Below, piece by piece: positions 1-9,181 of a DNA stretch of 64,000 nucleotides. Origin of the DNA: Enterovibrio sp045679545 (GTDB lineage Bacteria; Pseudomonadota; Gammaproteobacteria; Enterobacterales; Vibrionaceae). Position 1 is the first letter of the stretch. Every line of letters starts with the position of its first letter. The notes under the pieces are model-generated. The model was given only the letters and a program-made list of their open reading frames with translations. It made no database searches and was not told the DNA's origin. The stretch lies in assembly GCF_045679545.1 (NCBI RefSeq), contig NZ_CP166194.1, positions 2,480,001 through 2,544,000 on the forward strand, read 5' to 3'. The position numbers and the translations under genes are program-made.

Positions 1-51
1 GACTATGAGCGTTGCCGCCAGTAAAAATGCTGAAAAGAGTGTTTTTATCAT
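1..51 (-). CDS. N-terminal signal peptide of a probable ComEA/YbaV-like helix-hairpin-helix protein (partial)
   Basis: Only the first 17 codons lie in the window, and the gene runs off the left edge. They begin with ATG and read MIKTLFSAFLLAATLIV, which is a typical start of a Sec signal peptide. A strong AAGGA ribosome binding site lies about 7 nt upstream. The gene directly follows ppiD on the same strand. In E. coli and relatives this slot holds ybaV, a ComEA-type DNA-binding protein, so the identification is by synteny only. The terminator between ppiD and this gene implies its own promoter. Confidence 0.5.
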   Translation of the reverse strand, partial: MIKTLFSAFLLAATLIV

Positions 52-128
52 GTCCTGTTCCTTAGGTTGTTTGAATCACAATCCTCCCCAGCATACGAAT
101 CCTTCCACTCCGCTCCATTACAATGCAC

Positions 129-162
129 AAAAAAACGACGGGGTGCTAAAAGCGCCCCGTCG
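129..162 (-). terminator. Rho-independent terminator after ppiD
   Basis: An 11-bp GC-rich stem (136-146 paired with 152-162, one G-U pair, 5-nt loop) is followed on the minus strand by a run of T (129-135 as A on the plus strand). It sits just downstream of the ppiD stop. Confidence 0.85.
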
Positions 163-213
163 ATGTGACTTATCAATTACAACTGTATAGAAATCACTTC
201 AAAATAGTCGTGA

Positions 214-2103
214 TTATTGCTCTACGGTATCAATAGAATACGTCACTTCAGTTTTTGCTTTCAGCTGAGCAATCAATGCGTTCAGATCGGCATTCGCGGT
301 GGTACGTGCCACACGCTCTGCCATCTGGCTTTGCAAGCTAATCGCTTCGGTGGCAGGCTCTTTCACACTATCGAGTGCAACAATCAGCACATCACCGTTA
401 CCCGCATTTGTCAGACCATACTCAACTGTGTCCGCTGTCGGTGTTGGCATAGTAAATGCCAACTCAACCACTTCACGCTCTGGTGACACACGGCTGATTT
501 CACTTTCAGCGCTAAATGCATACCCTGATGCATTCACGCCCGCATCATTGCCTGCTTCTAGCTCAGCCAATAGTGTCTGTGCCAACGCTTCTGCGGCTTT
601 TTCGCCTTCTTGACGCTTGAGCATCGCTGTCACCTGCGCTTCCACTTCTTCGTATGGCAACACGGATTCAGGACGAACTTCGTCAACACGCACAACAAGA
701 ACATGTTCAGGTGCAATCTCGATAATATCCGAGTTTAAACCATCTTCACGCACTTCTGGTGCTTGCAAGGCTTGGGCAACGGCAGGATTTGCAAGCGCAC
801 CGTCGAGTTCAATCAAAGCAACAAAGTCAGTTTTATTAACCGTTGCATTGACCGCCTCTGCTGCATCATCAAGGTTGTCTGGCATTTCAAATGCTTTCTC
901 AGCCAACTCATTTGACAGCGCGTAGAACTTCTCAGCAGCATGTTGTTGCTTAAGTTTCGCGATAATTTCATCACGAACGTCAGCAAAAGGCTTAGCATCA
1001 GAAGGTTTAATTTCATCAAGTTTGATGATGTGGAAACCAAAATCAGACTGAACAACACCGGTGACATCGCCAGTATTCACCAATGCAAATGAAGCATCTT
1101 CAAACGCTGGATCCATCACACCTTTATCAAACCAATCAAGTTGACCACCCTGCTCTGCGCTAAAGGTGTCATCTGAACGGGTTTTCGCTAGCTCAGCAAA
1201 ATCCGCACCGGCGTTAAGCTCAGCAAGAACTGCCTGTGCTTTTTCTTTCGCTGCATCATCATCACCTTGGATCATAATGTGGCTAACTTTGCGTTGCTCA
1301 GACGTACCATAAGACGCGATGTTCGCCTCATAGTAAGCTTTCGCTTCTTCTTCGGTCACATCGGCGACATCAGCCACACCTGCACCTGTCAGCTCAACAT
1401 AAGAGAGCTTAAACTGCTCAGGACGAACGAACTGGGCAGGGTTTTGCTCATAGTACGCTTTCTTCTGCTCATCGGTGATATCCGCTTTATCAGCAAAATC
1501 AGCCAACGGCAAAGTCAGTGTGCGCACCAAACGTGTCTGTCCTTCAAGCTTATAAAGGGCTTCTAATTCGTCTTCCAAGGCAAATTCACTGCTCACCAGT
1601 GCATTGACTAATTGCTCACGAACCATATCTTGACGCACATACTCAGCAAACTGATCCGGACTTAGACCGTTACGACGCAGCGCCGAGAGATACAAGTCAT
1701 TATTGAAAATGCCATTGCTTGAGAACGCAGGCATCTCACGGATTGATTGCTTCACCTGTGCATCACTCACTCGAAGACCCAGGCGATCTGCTTCTTGGTC
1801 AAGAAGAGATTGATTCACCATACGGTCTAGAACATTACGGCGGAATTGAGCCAGATAGTTGGGATCGCTCAACAAGGTTGAGAAGAAATCACCCGCTTGT
1901 GATTGCATCTGCGCACGCTCATTTTGGTAAGCTTGCTCAAATTGGCTGCGGCTAATTTCTAGATCACCCACTTTAGCCGCTGGGATATCAGTACCACCCG
2001 CTAGATAGCCACCGACACCCGCAAAGGCAAAGGAAAAGATAATAAGGCTTAAGATGATCTTAACCGCAATGCTGTTTACGCCTTCGCGTAGTCGCTCCAT
2101 CAT
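214..2103 (-). CDS. ppiD: Peptidyl-prolyl cis-trans isomerase PpiD (periplasmic chaperone)
   Basis: This is a membrane-anchored periplasmic chaperone of the SurA/PpiD family that meets proteins leaving the Sec translocon. The 629-residue length fits the family (E. coli 623). The N-terminus (MMERLREGVNS) is followed by one membrane anchor at about residues 13-35. An N-terminal SurA-like helical region comes next, then a parvulin rotamase domain at about 265-365 (EQRKVSHIMIQ, FGFHIIKLDEI). A C-terminal chaperone-like region follows. The gene lies downstream of hupB on the same strand, as in E. coli, with a terminator between the two. The MM start matches the E. coli protein. Confidence 0.95.
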   Translation of the reverse strand: MMERLREGVNSIAVKIILSLIIFSFAFAGVGGYLAGGTDIPAAKVGDLEISRSQFEQAYQNERAQMQSQAGDFFSTLLSDPNYLAQFRRNVLDRMVNQSLLDQEADRLGLRVSDAQVKQSIREMPAFSSNGIFNNDLYLSALRRNGLSPDQFAEYVRQDMVREQLVNALVSSEFALEDELEALYKLEGQTRLVRTLTLPLADFADKADITDEQKKAYYEQNPAQFVRPEQFKLSYVELTGAGVADVADVTEEEAKAYYEANIASYGTSEQRKVSHIMIQGDDDAAKEKAQAVLAELNAGADFAELAKTRSDDTFSAEQGGQLDWFDKGVMDPAFEDASFALVNTGDVTGVVQSDFGFHIIKLDEIKPSDAKPFADVRDEIIAKLKQQHAAEKFYALSNELAEKAFEMPDNLDDAAEAVNATVNKTDFVALIELDGALANPAVAQALQAPEVREDGLNSDIIEIAPEHVLVVRVDEVRPESVLPYEEVEAQVTAMLKRQEGEKAAEALAQTLLAELEAGNDAGVNASGYAFSAESEISRVSPEREVVELAFTMPTPTADTVEYGLTNAGNGDVLIVALDSVKEPATEAISLQSQMAERVARTTANADLNALIAQLKAKTEVTYSIDTVEQ

Positions 2104-2189
2104 AACGTGCCGCCACTCCTGCTAAATTGAACGTTCGTCTTAAAATTTAAAACCAAGTATCAAAGATTAAAACTTAAGTAATAAAAACT

Positions 2190-2213
2190 AAAAAAGCGCA
2201 TCACGAGATGCGC
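2190..2213 (-). terminator. Terminator after hupB
   Basis: A 7-bp stem GCGCATC/GATGCGC with loop ACGA is followed by six T on the minus strand. It lies between the hupB stop and ppiD. Confidence 0.75.
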
Positions 2214-2310
2214 CCTTACACTCTGTTAAGCCTGATTATACGCTGATGTCATAGACATTACAGCCTTAAACTCGACTCTCTGCGACAAAGAGCAAACGGT
2301 GTATTTAAGA

Positions 2311-2583
2311 TTAGTTAACCGCGTCTTTCAGAGCTTTACCCGCTTTAAAGCCAGGGACTTTAGCGGCTGGAATATCAATTTCTGCACCGGTTTGTGGGTT
2401 ACGACCCGTACGTGCTGAGCGCTCACGAACAGAGAAAGTACCAAAACCAACTAGAGCCACTTGATCACCATCTTTCAGGCTACCTGATACTGCGTCGATC
2501 AGTGCGTCTAGAGCGCGACCTGCTGAAGCTTTAGACAGATCTGCATTTTCTGCGATTTTATCAATTAACTGCGACTTGTTCAC
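2311..2583 (-). CDS. hupB: DNA-binding protein HU-beta
   Basis: This is a small nucleoid-associated histone-like protein that forms HU dimers and bends DNA. It has 90 residues, exactly the family length. It starts MNKSQLIDKIAENADLSKA and carries the HU signature in the DNA-binding arm (GFGTFSVRERSARTGRNPQT, about residues 46-65), ending with the usual short basic tail. Its place between lon and ppiD is conserved in gammaproteobacteria. Terminators lie on both sides, so it is probably transcribed alone. Confidence 0.97.
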   Translation of the reverse strand: MNKSQLIDKIAENADLSKASAGRALDALIDAVSGSLKDGDQVALVGFGTFSVRERSARTGRNPQTGAEIDIPAAKVPGFKAGKALKDAVN

Positions 2584-2730
2584 TTTTCATCCCCTTTACA
2601 AACGAACCACAAATCCCATTTTTTGCGGTGGCGAATAATTAGTCATCGCCTTTGTTATAGAAACAAGGCTGTAAAACGCTGTAGCTGTTATGAATTAAGG
2701 GCTTGCAACGTTTCTCTTAACTTAGCCCTC

Positions 2731-2766
2731 AAAAAAAAGACTGACAAGCCTTTTACTGACTGTCAG
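2731..2766 (-). terminator. Probable terminator after lon
   Basis: On the minus strand a CTGACA/TGTCAG stem with a long loop is followed directly by eight T (2731-2738 read as A on the plus strand), between the lon stop and the hupB promoter region. The stem is short, so confidence is moderate. Confidence 0.55.
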
Positions 2767-2788
2767 CCTTTTACGTTGCTTATTTTTG

Positions 2789-5152
2789 CTACGCGTCACT
2801 CTTTTTCGCGGTGACAAGCTCGATTCCAAGCGGGTTGTTCTGCAATGCAAGGGTCAGAACTTCGTCGATCCAACGCACGGCATGGATATCTAGATCCGCT
2901 TTCACGTTTTCTGGGATCTCTTCCAGATCACGTTCGTTTTCTTTTGGAATGATGACGGTTTTAATACCACCACGGTGTGCGGCAAGTAGTTTTTCTTTCA
3001 AACCACCAATTGGCAGCACTTCACCGCGCAAGGTGATTTCGCCAGTCATTGCCACATGTGAGCGCACAGGGTTACCTGTTAAGCTAGAAACCAATGCCGT
3101 ACACATGGCGATACCCGCACTTGGGCCATCTTTCGGTGTTGCGCCTTCAGGAACGTGAACGTGAATATCACGTTTTTCGTAGAAGTCGCTATTGATGCCC
3201 AGCTTCTCAGCACGCGTACGCACCACGGTCATTGCAGCCTGAATCGACTCTTGCATCACATCGCCCAGCGAACCAGTTTGTGAGAGCTTACCTTTACCCG
3301 GCATAGATTCTGTCTCAATGGTCAGCAAATCGCCACCCACAGAGGTCCATGCTAGGCCGGTCACTTGACCCACGCGATTGCTCTCATCGGCTTTACCGAA
3401 ATCGAAACGCTGCACACCCAAGTACTTCTTCAGGTTGTCTTGATTAATCGTGATGGATTTCAAGTCTTTGTTCAGCAGTATCTCTTTCACAGCCTTACGA
3501 CACAGTTTTGAAATCTCACGCTCAAGGCTACGCACGCCCGCTTCACGGGTGTAATAACGAATGATGCCAATGATAGCGGAGTCTTCAATCTTGATTTCGC
3601 TTGGCTTAAGGCCGTTACGCTGCACTTGCTTATCCAACAGGTGCTGCTTAGCGATATTCAGTTTTTCATCTTCGGTGTAACCCGACAGACGAATCACTTC
3701 CATACGGTCAAGCAAAGGACCCGGTATATTCATGGAGTTCGACGTCGCCACAAACATCACATCTGACAGGTCGTAATCAACTTCTAGATAATGGTCGTTG
3801 AACGCATTGTTTTGCTCAGGGTCAAGCACTTCCAGCAACGCAGACGACGGATCGCCACGCATGTCCGAAGACATCTTGTCGATTTCATCTAACAAGAATA
3901 ATGGGTTTTTCACGCCCACTTTAGCCATTTTCTGAATCAGCTTACCTGGCAATGAACCAATATAGGTACGACGGTGACCACGAATTTCCGCTTCGTCACG
4001 CACGCCGCCTAGCGCCATACGGGTGTATTTACGACCCGTAGCTTTAGCGATCGACTGACCCAGCGAGGTTTTACCCACACCTGGAGGACCAACCAAGCAA
4101 AGAATTGGGCCTTTCAGCTTGTTAATGCGGTTTTGTACTGCGAGATACTCAAGGATGCGTTCTTTCACGCGCTCTAGACCGAAGTGGTCAGCGTTAAGGA
4201 TCTCTTCAGCTTTCGCCAAATCTTTCTTCACTTTTGAGCGCTTCGACCATGGCACACTGACCATCCAATCGATATAGCTGCGCACAACGGTCGCTTCAGC
4301 CGACATAGGAGACATCATCTTAAGCTTTTGCAGCTCTTGCTCTGTCTTCTCTTTGGCTTCCTGAGGCATTTTCGATTCTTCAATCTTCAGCTTCAGGCTT
4401 TCAAATTCGTCAGGTGCATCATCCAGCTCGCCCAGTTCTTTCTGGATAGCCTTCATTTGCTCATTGAGGTAATACTCGCGCTGGCTCTTTTCCATCTGCT
4501 TTTTCACGCGACTACGAATGCGCTTCTCAACTTGCAGCAGATCGATTTCTGATTCCATCATGGTCATCAGAAACTCAAGGCGTTCCGCGATATCCACAAT
4601 TTCCAGCACTTGCTGCTTGTCATGCAGCTTCAATGGCATGTGTGCAGCAATGGTATCCGCCAAACGTGCGGCTTCTTCAATGCCATTTAGCGACGTGAGG
4701 ACCTCCGGCGGGATCTTCTTGTTCAGCTTAATAAAGCCTTCAAACTGACTGATGGCAGTACGTACCAGTACTTCTTGCTCACGATCATCCATTTCTGGCG
4801 TCTCGGTGTACTGAGCATCAGCAATAAAGAAGTCATCCTCGCGGAATTTTTTGATTTCTGCACGCTGTAGGCCTTCCACCAGCACTTTCACCGTGCCATC
4901 AGGAAGTTTTAGCAACTGCAGAATTGACGCCACTGTACCGACTTCGTACAGGTCAACAATGGATGGGTCATCAGTTGCCGCATCTTTCTGCGCAACCAAT
5001 AGAATTTGCTTATCATTGTCCATCGCTGCTTCAAGGCAACGGATAGATTTATCCCTTCCCACAAATAGTGGAATAACCATATGAGGATAAACAACCACGT
5101 CACGCAAAGGCAGGACCGGAATCTCAATGCGCTCGGAACGCTCCAAGTTCAT
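2789..5152 (-). CDS. lon: ATP-dependent Lon protease
   Basis: This is a cytosolic hexameric AAA+ serine protease for misfolded and regulatory proteins. The 787 residues match the family (E. coli 784). It has an N-terminal Lon substrate-binding domain at about residues 10-200. The AAA+ module carries Walker A GPPGVGKTSLGQS at about 356 and Walker B LFLLDEIDKM. The C-terminal peptidase domain has the catalytic serine in DGPSAGIAM (about 680) and a catalytic lysine near GGLKEKLLAA. The gene follows clpX, as in most gammaproteobacteria, but has its own heat-shock promoter and a terminator upstream. Confidence 0.98.
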   Translation of the reverse strand: MNLERSERIEIPVLPLRDVVVYPHMVIPLFVGRDKSIRCLEAAMDNDKQILLVAQKDAATDDPSIVDLYEVGTVASILQLLKLPDGTVKVLVEGLQRAEIKKFREDDFFIADAQYTETPEMDDREQEVLVRTAISQFEGFIKLNKKIPPEVLTSLNGIEEAARLADTIAAHMPLKLHDKQQVLEIVDIAERLEFLMTMMESEIDLLQVEKRIRSRVKKQMEKSQREYYLNEQMKAIQKELGELDDAPDEFESLKLKIEESKMPQEAKEKTEQELQKLKMMSPMSAEATVVRSYIDWMVSVPWSKRSKVKKDLAKAEEILNADHFGLERVKERILEYLAVQNRINKLKGPILCLVGPPGVGKTSLGQSIAKATGRKYTRMALGGVRDEAEIRGHRRTYIGSLPGKLIQKMAKVGVKNPLFLLDEIDKMSSDMRGDPSSALLEVLDPEQNNAFNDHYLEVDYDLSDVMFVATSNSMNIPGPLLDRMEVIRLSGYTEDEKLNIAKQHLLDKQVQRNGLKPSEIKIEDSAIIGIIRYYTREAGVRSLEREISKLCRKAVKEILLNKDLKSITINQDNLKKYLGVQRFDFGKADESNRVGQVTGLAWTSVGGDLLTIETESMPGKGKLSQTGSLGDVMQESIQAAMTVVRTRAEKLGINSDFYEKRDIHVHVPEGATPKDGPSAGIAMCTALVSSLTGNPVRSHVAMTGEITLRGEVLPIGGLKEKLLAAHRGGIKTVIIPKENERDLEEIPENVKADLDIHAVRWIDEVLTLALQNNPLGIELVTAKKSDA

Positions 5153-5186
5153 ATTTTTCTCTCTTCCGTTTTAGATACTAATGAGT

Positions 5187-5214
5187 ATATGGGGATAGTT
5201 TGTCAGGATTCAAC
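5187..5214 (-). promoter_or_regulatory. Sigma-32 heat-shock promoter of lon
   Basis: On the minus strand GTTGAAT (5208-5214) is separated by 13 nt from CCCCATAT (5187-5194), about 35 nt before the lon start. Both boxes fit the RpoH consensus (CTTGAA, CCCCAT) and closely resemble the E. coli lon promoter as I recall it. Confidence 0.85.
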
Positions 5215-5233
5215 GGCATACCAAGCAGAATGT

Positions 5234-5263
5234 AAAAAAGGGAGCGAGCGCTCCCTTTTTTTT
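5234..5263 (-). terminator. Bidirectional-looking terminator after clpX
   Basis: A GGGAGC/GCTCCC stem with a 4-nt loop is flanked by six A on one side and eight T on the other. It could work in both directions, but only clpX (minus strand) runs into it. Confidence 0.85.
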
Positions 5264-5311
5264 CTTAGTTTGTTGGTTAAATACACAATTTAACCGCACG
5301 CATTATGGGGC

Positions 5312-6592
5312 TTACTCTGCACCCGCTGCTTGGTTCTCTGCTGCTTCATAAATAAGCAAAGGCTCAGATTCGCCCTTAATCACCGATTCGTCGATCACCA
5401 CTTTGGAGACATCTTTGCTCGAAGGCAAATCGTACATGGTGTCTAGCAACACAGCTTCAACGATTGAACGAAGACCACGTGCACCCGTTTTACGATCCAT
5501 CGCTTTCTTAGCAATCGCCGTTAACGCGTCGTCACGGAATTCAAGTTCAACGCCGTCAAGCTCTAACAACGCCGCATACTGTTTCGTCAGTGCGTTTTTA
5601 GGCTCGCGCAGGATCTGTACTAGCGCATCTTCATCCAACTCAGTCAGTGTCGCCGTCACAGGCAGACGACCGATGAACTCAGGGATCAGGCCATATTTCA
5701 CCAAATCTTCCGGCTCGACTTTGCTGAACAAATCACTCAAAGTTGCTTGCTGGTCTTTAGAACGAACTTCCGCACCAAAACCGATACCGCTACCTTTTGC
5801 GACGCGCTGATCAACCACTTTGTCGAGACCTGCAAATGCACCGCCACAAATGAACAAGATCTTAGAGGTATCGACCTGCAAGAACTCTTGTTGTGGATGC
5901 TTACGACCACCTTGTGGCGGAACAGAAGCAATGGTGCCTTCAACCAGTTTCAACAGCGCCTGTTGGACACCTTCACCCGACACGTCACGTGTGATTGAAG
6001 GGTTATCAGACTTGCGAGAGATCTTATCGATTTCATCGATATAGACGATTCCGCGCTCTGCTTTGGCGACGTCATAGTCACATTTCTGCAGCAATTTCTG
6101 AATGATGTTCTCGACATCTTCACCCACGTAACCGGCTTCGGTCAGTGTGGTTGCATCTGCCATGGTGAACGGAACATCCAGAAAACGTGCCAACGTTTCA
6201 GCAAGCAAGGTCTTACCGCTACCGGTTGGACCAATCAGCAAGATGTTACTCTTGCCAAGCTCAACACCTTCCGCTGTCGTGTCACCGTTTCTCAGACGCT
6301 TGTAGTGGTTATAAACCGCTACAGAGAGCACTTTCTTCGCTCTGTCTTGACCGATGACGTAGTCATCAAGGTGCGCACGAATTTCCTGTGGTGTCGGAAG
6401 CTCATTGCTGTCGCGCTTAGGCATGACCTCTTTTATTTCTTCACGAATGATGTCGTTACATAGGTCAACACACTCATCGCAGATATAAACAGAAGGTCCA
6501 GCAATTAACTTGCGTACTTCATGCTGGCTTTTGCCGCAGAAAGAGCAGTACAGCAGTTTGCCGCTGCCACCGTCTTTTCGCTTGTCTGTCAT
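5312..6592 (-). CDS. clpX: ATP-dependent Clp protease ATP-binding subunit ClpX
   Basis: This is the AAA+ unfoldase that recognises ssrA-tagged and other substrates and feeds them to ClpP. It has 426 residues, as expected. The N-terminal zinc-binding domain has four cysteines (C16, C19, C38, C41). Walker A GPTGSGKTLLAE is at about residue 120 and Walker B is IVYIDEIDKI. The substrate-pore and ClpP-docking IGF-type regions (GSGIGFGAEV) are present. It lies about 140 nt downstream of clpP on the same strand. Confidence 0.98.
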   Translation of the reverse strand: MTDKRKDGGSGKLLYCSFCGKSQHEVRKLIAGPSVYICDECVDLCNDIIREEIKEVMPKRDSNELPTPQEIRAHLDDYVIGQDRAKKVLSVAVYNHYKRLRNGDTTAEGVELGKSNILLIGPTGSGKTLLAETLARFLDVPFTMADATTLTEAGYVGEDVENIIQKLLQKCDYDVAKAERGIVYIDEIDKISRKSDNPSITRDVSGEGVQQALLKLVEGTIASVPPQGGRKHPQQEFLQVDTSKILFICGGAFAGLDKVVDQRVAKGSGIGFGAEVRSKDQQATLSDLFSKVEPEDLVKYGLIPEFIGRLPVTATLTELDEDALVQILREPKNALTKQYAALLELDGVELEFRDDALTAIAKKAMDRKTGARGLRSIVEAVLLDTMYDLPSSKDVSKVVIDESVIKGESEPLLIYEAAENQAAGAE

Positions 6593-6730
6593 TCGCTAAC
6601 CTCTTTAGGCTTTCGCCCATGTTTGCCATGATCTGAGTCTATATCAACTCGGCGGAAATTTCCGACCAGCGAAAGACTCAATTCCAAAATAGAAAGGGAA
6701 TTAACGCCTAACTATCTCAGAACTAAAAAA

Positions 6731-7354
6731 TTAATCGCGTTTATTTAATATCGCATCAACCAAGCCATAGTCTACCGCATCTTGCGAAGCCATGAAGTTG
6801 TCACGATCAGTATCGCGTTCTATCACTTCCAGCGGCTGACCTGTGTGCTCAGCAAGCAAGCTATTTAGCTTGTTCTTGATGGTCAGAATTTCTTGCGCAT
6901 GGATTTGGATGTCCGACGCTTGGCCTTGGAAGCCGCCCAGCGGTTGGTGGATCATCACACGTGAGTTTGGCAGGCAATAACGCTTACCTTTTGCGCCACC
7001 AGCGAGCAAAAATGCGCCCATTGAACATGCTTGGCCCATACATACCGTGCTCACGTTAGGTTTAATGTACTGCATCGTGTCATAAATAGACATACCTGCG
7101 GTAACAGAACCACCTGGAGAGTTAATGTAAAGGAAGATATCTTTTTCTGGGTTTTCTGATTCGAGAAACAGCAACTGCGCAACAACCAGATTCGCCATGT
7201 GATCTTCAACCTGGCCGGTCAAAAAGATCACGCGCTCTTTCAGCAGGCGCGAATAGATGTCGTACGAACGTTCACCGCGGGAGGTTTGTTCCACCACCAT
7301 TGGCACTAACGCATCCATGATAGAAGGCATTCCGTTTTTTTCTTGAAAGCTCAT
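6731..7354 (-). CDS. clpP: ATP-dependent Clp protease proteolytic subunit ClpP
   Basis: This is a serine protease that forms the double-ring degradation chamber used with ClpX and ClpA. It has 207 residues, the same as E. coli. The catalytic triad is visible as S111 (QACSMGAFLL), H136 (MIHQPLGG) and D185. The short N-terminal propeptide is kept. It sits between tig and clpX and has a plausible sigma-70 promoter of its own. Confidence 0.98.
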   Translation of the reverse strand: MSFQEKNGMPSIMDALVPMVVEQTSRGERSYDIYSRLLKERVIFLTGQVEDHMANLVVAQLLFLESENPEKDIFLYINSPGGSVTAGMSIYDTMQYIKPNVSTVCMGQACSMGAFLLAGGAKGKRYCLPNSRVMIHQPLGGFQGQASDIQIHAQEILTIKNKLNSLLAEHTGQPLEVIERDTDRDNFMASQDAVDYGLVDAILNKRD

Positions 7355-7377
7355 AGTGTTATTTCCCTAAAATAAAT

Positions 7378-7404
7378 GGCCCGGATGAATATGCTTCATT
7401 CGGA
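7378..7404 (-). other. Hairpin in the clpP leader
   Basis: An inverted repeat of about 12 bp per arm, with a G-T and an A-C type mismatch (GGTCCGAATGAA and TTCATCCGGGCC on the minus strand), has no T-run after it. It falls at or just after the predicted clpP transcription start. It may stabilise the 5' end or act as a weak attenuator. Confidence 0.4.
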
Positions 7405-7409
7405 CCATT

Positions 7410-7437
7410 GTTATCAGAAGAGTGAATTCTAAGTCAA
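7410..7437 (-). promoter_or_regulatory. Predicted sigma-70 promoter of clpP
   Basis: On the minus strand TTGACT (7432-7437) and GATAAC (7410-7415) are separated by 16 nt, about 55 nt before the clpP start and downstream of the tig stop. Confidence 0.5.
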
Positions 7438-7461
7438 TTGTCCACTCAACAATCTTAGCAC

Positions 7462-8763
7462 TTAAGCTTGAGCTGGGTTCATCAGCTCAGAGAAAGCTTG
7501 CTCTTTTTCAGAAACTTGTGCTTTCGCTAACAGTGCGTCGATTGCTTGTTCTTCTAGAGCAACATTACGCATGTTCTCCATTAGACGCTGATCTTTCGCG
7601 TAGTAAGAAACCACTTCTGATGGATCTTCGTAAGCAGACGCCATTTCTTCGATCAGTGCTTTAACACGATCTTCGTCTGCTTTCAGTTCTTCAGTTTTGA
7701 TCACTTCGCCAAGTAGCAGGCCAACAACAACGCGACGTTTCGCTTGCTCTTCGAACAGCTCACGTGGAAGCTCAGGTGCGTTTTCCATGTTGCCACCGAA
7801 ACGCTGAACCGCTTGTTGACGCAGTACATTCACTTCTTGGTCGATCAAAGCAGCAGGTACGTCGATGTCGTTTTTCTCAACAAGACCGTCGATCACTTGC
7901 TCTTTAATGCGGTTTTTCACAGCTTGCTTCAGTTCGCGTTCCATGTTTTTACGCACTTCAGCTTTCAAGCCTTCAACGCCACCGTCTTCAACACCAAAGC
8001 GTGCAACAAACTCTTCAGTCAGTTCTGGCAGCTCTTGCGCTTCAACTTTGTGTAGTTTGATTTCGAACTTCGCTGCTTTACCTTTCAGGTTTTCAGCATG
8101 GTAATCTTCAGGGAAGTTCACTTCGATAGTGAATTCTTCGCCCGCTTTCTTACCCACGATGCCGTCTTCGAAGCCAGGGATCATACGGTTTTGACCCATA
8201 ACCAGTGCGAAGCCTTCAGCTTTACCACCTTCGAACTCTTCGCCATCGATAGAACCGATGAAGTCGATAGTCACGCGGCTGTCAGCTTGTGCTGCTGTGT
8301 CAACGTCTGCCCAAGAAGCTTGTTGCTTGCGCAGGGTTTCGATCATCTCAGCAACGTCTTCGTCTTTCACTTCAGCCAGTGGCTTAACCACTTCAACTTT
8401 GTCCAGATCTTTCAGTTCGATTTCTGGGTAAACTTCAAAAGAAGCTTTAAATACCAGGTCTTTACCTTCTTCAGTATCAACTGGAGTGAAAGTTGGTGCG
8501 CCCGCTGGGTTAATTTTTTCTTTGATGATAGCTTCGATGAAATGACGCTGCATCACTTCACCCATCACGTCGTTACGTACCGCTTTGCCGTACATACGTG
8601 AAACCATTTTCAAAGGCACTTTACCTTTGCGGAAACCATCGAAACGACGATTTTTAGCAATGTTGCGTAGTTCTTTAGTCACTGCATCTTCGATGTTTGC
8701 TGCTGGAACAGTGATATTCAGGTGGCGCTGCAGGCCTTCTGTGGTTTCAACGGTAACTTGCAT
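7462..8763 (-). CDS. tig: Trigger factor
   Basis: This is a ribosome-bound chaperone and peptidyl-prolyl isomerase that receives nascent chains. It has 433 residues (E. coli 432). The ribosome-binding signature GFRKGKVPLKMV lies at about residues 44-55. The FKBP-like domain (RVTIDFIGSIDGEEFEGG) is at about 155-235, and the C-terminal cradle ends with the usual variable tail. It is first in the tig-clpP-clpX-lon block. Confidence 0.98.
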   Translation of the reverse strand: MQVTVETTEGLQRHLNITVPAANIEDAVTKELRNIAKNRRFDGFRKGKVPLKMVSRMYGKAVRNDVMGEVMQRHFIEAIIKEKINPAGAPTFTPVDTEEGKDLVFKASFEVYPEIELKDLDKVEVVKPLAEVKDEDVAEMIETLRKQQASWADVDTAAQADSRVTIDFIGSIDGEEFEGGKAEGFALVMGQNRMIPGFEDGIVGKKAGEEFTIEVNFPEDYHAENLKGKAAKFEIKLHKVEAQELPELTEEFVARFGVEDGGVEGLKAEVRKNMERELKQAVKNRIKEQVIDGLVEKNDIDVPAALIDQEVNVLRQQAVQRFGGNMENAPELPRELFEEQAKRRVVVGLLLGEVIKTEELKADEDRVKALIEEMASAYEDPSEVVSYYAKDQRLMENMRNVALEEQAIDALLAKAQVSEKEQAFSELMNPAQA

Positions 8764-9052
8764 TGTATATTTAACCTCAAAACTAACTCAGATTTGCTGA
8801 GTGATGTTGCCCGGCTCCAGCCGGTAGCATCCTTTCGTGCTACAGCGATTCGTTCGCCATAGCGCCTGTGAATTTGCGTACAAAGTAATGAAACACTTGT
8901 ATCAAATAACCTCAAAATATGAGGTGTGATTTTTAAGACGCGCCATTATAGCGACACTGCCCTGCCGAGTCGAGACAGGCTGGGTCCATCGTCGTGTTTC
9001 TGTGAGATTGGGGCGCGAAAATGGAATTCAAGGGGGAAAGTGCAAAAAATCC

Positions 9053-9080
9053 AAGGGCAAAGGGCAAAGGGCAAAGGGTA
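9053..9080. repeat. Four tandem copies of a 7-bp unit (AAGGGCA)
   Basis: AAGGGCA is repeated three times without a break, followed by a fourth copy AAGGGTA, just downstream of the tRNA 3' end on the minus strand. It is short and non-coding, and could vary in copy number by slippage. Confidence 0.8.
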
Positions 9081-9104
9081 AGAAACTCGAAGGAAGAAAG
9101 AAAT

Positions 9105-9181
<77 letters not shown>

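Noticed and set aside
5..190. Plus-strand 61-codon frame at the left edge
   Set aside because: It runs through a ComEA-like gene start, its ribosome site and the ppiD terminator on the opposite strand, and has no protein-like features.
9053..9080. Tandem heptamers considered as a CRISPR-like array
   Set aside because: Units are only 7 bp with no spacers, and there are no cas genes.
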